Assembly: GCA_002373555.1 (NCBI GenBank)
Contig: DFKM01000076.1
Coordinates: 1-7,516 of the forward strand
Direction: 5' to 3'
DNA: 7,516 nt
DNA from: Lachnospiraceae bacterium UBA3645
Lineage (GTDB): Bacteria; Bacillota; Clostridia; Lachnospirales; Lachnospiraceae
The position numbers were made by a program, and so were the translations under genes. Within the stretch, counting starts at the first letter, position 1; the number at the start of each line of letters is the position of its first letter. This document shows positions 5,428 through 7,516 of the stretch, piece by piece. The notes under the pieces are model-generated. The model made no database searches, was not told the origin of the DNA, and saw only the letters and a program-made list of their open reading frames with translations.

Positions 5428-5697
5428 GTCCGCGCAGCCGGGGAGATAGCGGTGCCCTGTACCTGCAATCCGCTACAGCAGGGGTGATATTCTGCCGAGG
5501 ATCCTCATTGTGGAGCTGCCCTTTGTAAGTGGCGCTGACGTTCTGGTCTTGCGCAACGGAACTTCGTGAACCGTGTCAGGTCAGGAATGAAGCAGCACTA
5601 AGCGAAACCTTTCGTGTGCCGCGAGGGTGCCGGGGCCGAGTTAACTGCAGAGGTAACGTTCATGGTGCGTTTTCGAAGCCGAATGCGCGGATTTTTA
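5428..5697 (+). ncRNA. ffs: Signal recognition particle RNA, long Bacillus-type form
   Basis: This is the RNA scaffold of the signal recognition particle, which with Ffh delivers membrane and secreted proteins to the translocon. The 5' Alu domain includes GATAGCGGTGCCCTGTACCT and GCAATCCGCT (5446-5475), nearly as in the Bacillus subtilis scRNA. The Ffh-binding helix 8 (about 5574-5600) has the GGAA tetraloop at 5584-5587 followed by the conserved AAGCAGCACTAAG. The GTGCCG...GGGCCGAG and TAACTGC...GTAACG blocks follow (5616-5660). The 5' strand GTCCGCGCA (5428-5436) pairs with TGCGCGGAT (5684-5692), closing the molecule and giving about 265-270 nt, the expected size. The ATTTTTAT at 5691-5698 probably marks the first 3' end. 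The tetraloop is closed by A-U where B. subtilis has C-G. The exact ends are inferred. Confidence 0.95.
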
Positions 5698-5709
5698 TAA
5701 AGGCTTCAT

Positions 5710-5738
5710 AAAGCATGTCCCAGGGCATGCTTTTTTCT
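5710..5738 (+). terminator. Strong intrinsic terminator between SRP RNA and dnaX
   Basis: AAAGCATG (5710-5717) pairs with CATGCTTT (5726-5733). Two more inner pairs (T-G and C-G) leave the loop CCAG, and TTTTTTCT follows at 5731-5738. It most likely ends SRP RNA transcripts. The dnaX start codon is only 18 bases further on, so dnaX transcripts that enter from upstream must pass through it. Confidence 0.85.
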
Positions 5739-5743
5739 CAATT

Positions 5744-5748
5744 AAGGA
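5744..5748 (+). promoter_or_regulatory. Ribosome binding site that fixes the dnaX start
   Basis: AAGGA lies 8 bases before the ATG at 5757. The in-frame ATG at 5715 would add 14 residues, but it lies inside the terminator stem, has no such site, and precedes the conserved N-terminus MAYTALYRKW. Confidence 0.75.
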
Positions 5749-5756
5749 TCATTGTC

Positions 5757-7349
5757 ATGGCTTATACTGCACTCTACAGAAAATGGCGTCCGACGGTCTT
5801 TGAAGATGTCAAGGGACAGGATGCCATCGTCACAACTCTGAAAAACCAGATCCGGCACGGCCGCATCGGCCATGCCTATCTTTTCTGCGGCACAAGAGGA
5901 ACAGGAAAGACCACGGTGGCAAAGATCCTGGCCCGCGCGGTCAACTGCGAGAACCCGCAGAACGGCAATGCATGCGGCGAATGCGCGGCCTGCAGAGCCA
6001 TTGCTTCCGGCGCTTCCATGAATGTCGTTGAGATCGATGCCGCTTCGAACAACGGCGTCGACAATGTCCGGGAGATCCGGGAGGAAGTCCAGTACTCTCC
6101 GGCACAGGGGAAATACCGTGTCTATATCATCGATGAGGTGCATATGCTCTCGCCGGGTGCGTTCAATGCGCTCTTAAAAACGCTGGAGGAGCCCCCTTCG
6201 TATGTCATTTTCATTCTCGCAACGACCGAGCCGAACCGGATCCCCGTGACGGTCCTGTCGCGCTGCCAGCGTTACGATTTCAAAAGGATCTCCACCGATA
6301 CATTGAAAGACAGAATCCGGGAACTGGCGGACAGGGAAGGCATCGCGGCAGACGATGCGGCGCTTTCCTATATTGCCAGAAAGGCAGACGGCGGCATGCG
6401 TGATGCCATCAGCCTGCTCGACCAGTGCGCTGCATTTTATATGGAAGAAACGCTCACCTATGAAAAGGTGCTCGCGGTGCTCGGCGCGGTGGACAATGAG
6501 CAGCTGAGCCGGATGGCCAGATCGGCTTTTGCCGGGGACGTGACCGCGCTTCTGGCGGAGATCGACACTGTCGTCGCCGACGGAAAGGATCTGTCGGTCT
6601 ATGTGCAGGATCTGATCTGGTATCTGCGCAACCTCCTTCTGGTCAGCACCTCCGGTGCCGGCGCAGAACAGCTGGACATCTCCTACGAGGACCTGGCCAG
6701 GCTGCAGGAAGAACAGAGCCTGACCGATCCGAACGGCATTATGCGGATGATCCGGATCCTCTCCGAGACATTCAACCGGATGCGCAATGCCGCCAACAAG
6801 CGGGTGCTCCTGGAGATCGCCGTGATGAAGATCGCAGCGCCGGAGACGGAAGAAGATATCTCTGCGGCACTGGACCGGATCGGAAGACTGGAAAGAAAGC
6901 TGGCGGAAGGGATCGTGGTCAGATCCGCGGCGGAACCGCAGCCGAAAGAGGCGCCGGCAAAGCAGGAAAACAAGCCGCCGGTCGTCGAACTGAAGAAGGC
7001 GGACTACGAGGATCTGATGCTCGTCAAGAAGAACTGGAAGACGCTGATCATGCAGGTCGCGTCGGAGGATTACCCCTCCGGAGACGTGCTGCGGAACACG
7101 CGGCCGGAGCCCAGGGAAGACGGTGCATTAACAGTTGTATTTTTTGACATAAATAAGTATAATATATCGGTAAGAATAGGTGCTCTTGACAGACTGCGGG
7201 AGCAGCTTCAGGCATTTTTGAAAAAAGAGATATCCGTAGAAGGAAGAGCTGTAAGAGAAGGAACGCCGGAACCGGTCTACCGTGTGGTCAGCGACGAGGA
7301 TCTTGCGGTCTTCCACATGGATATCGAAGAAACTGATGATTTCGTATGA
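5757..7349 (+). CDS. dnaX: DNA polymerase III subunit gamma/tau
   Basis: DnaX is the ATPase of the clamp loader, which places the sliding clamp on primed DNA and organises the replicase. From the ATG at 5757 the protein has 530 residues. The AAA+ core is complete: Walker A GTRGTGKT (45-52), zinc-binding cysteines at 64, 73, 76 and 79, Walker B VYIIDEVH (122-129), sensor 1 ATTEPN (155-160) and the SRC arginine-finger motif (168-170). Lid and collar helices follow to about residue 370. A low-complexity Glu/Pro/Lys linker runs from about 380 to 420, followed by a small C-terminal domain. The length suits Clostridia, and no programmed frameshift site in the right phase was seen. Position after the SRP RNA and before ybaB is the usual Bacillota order. 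An AT-rich island covers codons 459-475. No promoter lies between the terminator at 5710-5738 and the start. Confidence 0.97.
   Translation: MAYTALYRKWRPTVFEDVKGQDAIVTTLKNQIRHGRIGHAYLFCGTRGTGKTTVAKILARAVNCENPQNGNACGECAACRAIASGASMNVVEIDAASNNGVDNVREIREEVQYSPAQGKYRVYIIDEVHMLSPGAFNALLKTLEEPPSYVIFILATTEPNRIPVTVLSRCQRYDFKRISTDTLKDRIRELADREGIAADDAALSYIARKADGGMRDAISLLDQCAAFYMEETLTYEKVLAVLGAVDNEQLSRMARSAFAGDVTALLAEIDTVVADGKDLSVYVQDLIWYLRNLLLVSTSGAGAEQLDISYEDLARLQEEQSLTDPNGIMRMIRILSETFNRMRNAANKRVLLEIAVMKIAAPETEEDISAALDRIGRLERKLAEGIVVRSAAEPQPKEAPAKQENKPPVVELKKADYEDLMLVKKNWKTLIMQVASEDYPSGDVLRNTRPEPREDGALTVVFFDINKYNISVRIGALDRLREQLQAFLKKEISVEGRAVREGTPEPVYRVVSDEDLAVFHMDIEETDDFV
7135..7163 (+). promoter_or_regulatory. 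Candidate internal promoter within dnaX
   Basis: A perfect TATAAT at 7158-7163 lies 17 bases after TTGTAT (7135-7140, three of six consensus bases). A perfect TTGACA at 7144-7149 is only 8 bases away, too close to pair with it. Bases 7131-7180 have 12 G/C of 50, far below the surrounding gene. A transcript from here would begin near 7170 and lead into ybaB. Confidence 0.4.
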
Positions 7350-7393
7350 TCCGGTGCACGGATCGTCCCGAAAAACAATACGGAAATAAGCAG

Positions 7394-7422
7394 GGAAACG
7401 GGCGGAAAGAAGTCCTGTTTCC
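7394..7422 (+). other. Hairpin just upstream of the ybaB ribosome binding site
   Basis: GGAAACGGG (7394-7402) pairs with CCTGTTTCC (7414-7422), nine pairs with one G-U, around an 11-base loop. The ybaB Shine-Dalgarno sequence starts 2 bases later. There is no T-run, so it is not a terminator. The rest of the 88-base gap between dnaX and ybaB shows nothing else. Confidence 0.4.
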
Positions 7423-7437
7423 GGGAAGGATCAGCAT

Positions 7438-7516
7438 ATGGCAAGAAGAGGTGGTTTTCCGGGAGGCATGCCCGGCAATATGGGCAACCTGATGAAGCAG
7501 GCGCAGAGAATGCAGC
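7438..7516 (+). CDS. ybaB: YbaB/EbfC family nucleoid-associated protein, N-terminal fragment (3' end outside window)
   Basis: The first 26 codons are present and run off the window. The start MARRGGFPGGMPGNM followed by GNLMKQAQRMQ is typical of the family, which commonly opens with a Gly/Met/Pro-rich stretch and then a helix containing MKQAQ[KR]MQ. Family members are small dimeric DNA-binding proteins of about 100 residues that coat DNA and are linked to recombinational repair. In most Bacillota the gene sits between dnaX and recR, as its position after dnaX suggests here. GGAAGGA (7424-7430) is 7 bases before the ATG. Whether recR follows cannot be seen. Confidence 0.93.
   Translation, partial: MARRGGFPGGMPGNMGNLMKQAQRMQ

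Noticed and set aside
4089..5468. 459-codon open frame on the minus strand across the channel gene
   Set aside because: Same codon-aligned shadow effect; Asp/His/Arg-rich product with no recognisable domain, and it would run into the SRP RNA promoter and gene.
5529..5711. 60-codon + strand frame
   Set aside because: It lies entirely inside the SRP RNA, whose conserved structure explains the sequence.
5715..5756. Upstream in-frame ATG extending DnaX by 14 residues
   Set aside because: The codon sits in the terminator stem and lacks a ribosome binding site. The conserved N-terminus begins at 5757 with a well-placed AAGGA.
7221..7230. AAAAAAG run in dnaX as a programmed frameshift site for making the gamma form
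   Set aside because: The phase is AAA AAA G instead of A AAA AAG, the preceding base is G, and it lies near the end of the gene where a shift would not yield a gamma-like product.

Overview
The window looks like a chromosomal segment of a GC-rich member of the Clostridia (Bacillota), possibly Lachnospiraceae-like. The support is a long SRP RNA of about 270 nt with an Alu domain closely resembling the Bacillus scRNA, the order SRP RNA - dnaX - ybaB that is typical of Bacillota, and strong AGGAGG-type ribosome binding sites. Genus-level placement cannot be made from the sequence alone. All recognised genes lie on the + strand. The long minus-strand reading frames are shadows caused by avoidance of TTA, CTA and TCA codons.

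Region 1 (1-3435) is a transport and metabolism block. It holds the 3' end of an opine/octopine-dehydrogenase-family gene, then a complete TRAP transporter: secreted binding protein dctP, small permease dctQ and large permease dctM. dctQ and dctM overlap by one base (TAATG). The gap before dctP carries an imperfect direct repeat, and the dctP-dctQ gap carries two strong hairpins that could set a higher level of binding protein than permease. The layout suggests, without proving, that the transporter imports a carboxylate handled by the dehydrogenase.

Region 2 (3436-5408) reads as a two-gene unit. It has an operator-like palindrome, a sigma-A-type -10 box and a GAAA-capped hairpin at the expected mRNA 5' end. 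These precede a small unrecognised membrane-anchored protein of 163 aa and a six-helix voltage-sensor potassium channel with two tandem TrkA_C (RCK_C) domains and no NAD-binding TrkA_N domain. A terminator follows, and its downstream arm contains the -35 box of the next promoter.

Region 3 (5392-7516) is the conserved housekeeping block: the SRP RNA promoter, the SRP RNA, a strong terminator-like hairpin only 18 bases ahead of the dnaX start, dnaX (DNA polymerase III gamma/tau, 530 aa from the conserved MAYTALYRKW start), and the first 26 codons of ybaB/ebfC. Within the 3' part of dnaX is a 50-bp AT-rich island with perfect promoter hexamers, a candidate internal promoter for ybaB and genes beyond the window.

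No CRISPR array, insertion sequence, phage gene, tRNA or rRNA was seen. The least-explained items are the dehydrogenase-TRAP pairing, the RCK_C-only channel with its unknown small partner, and several compact regulatory layouts. Nothing here clearly amounts to an entirely new system.
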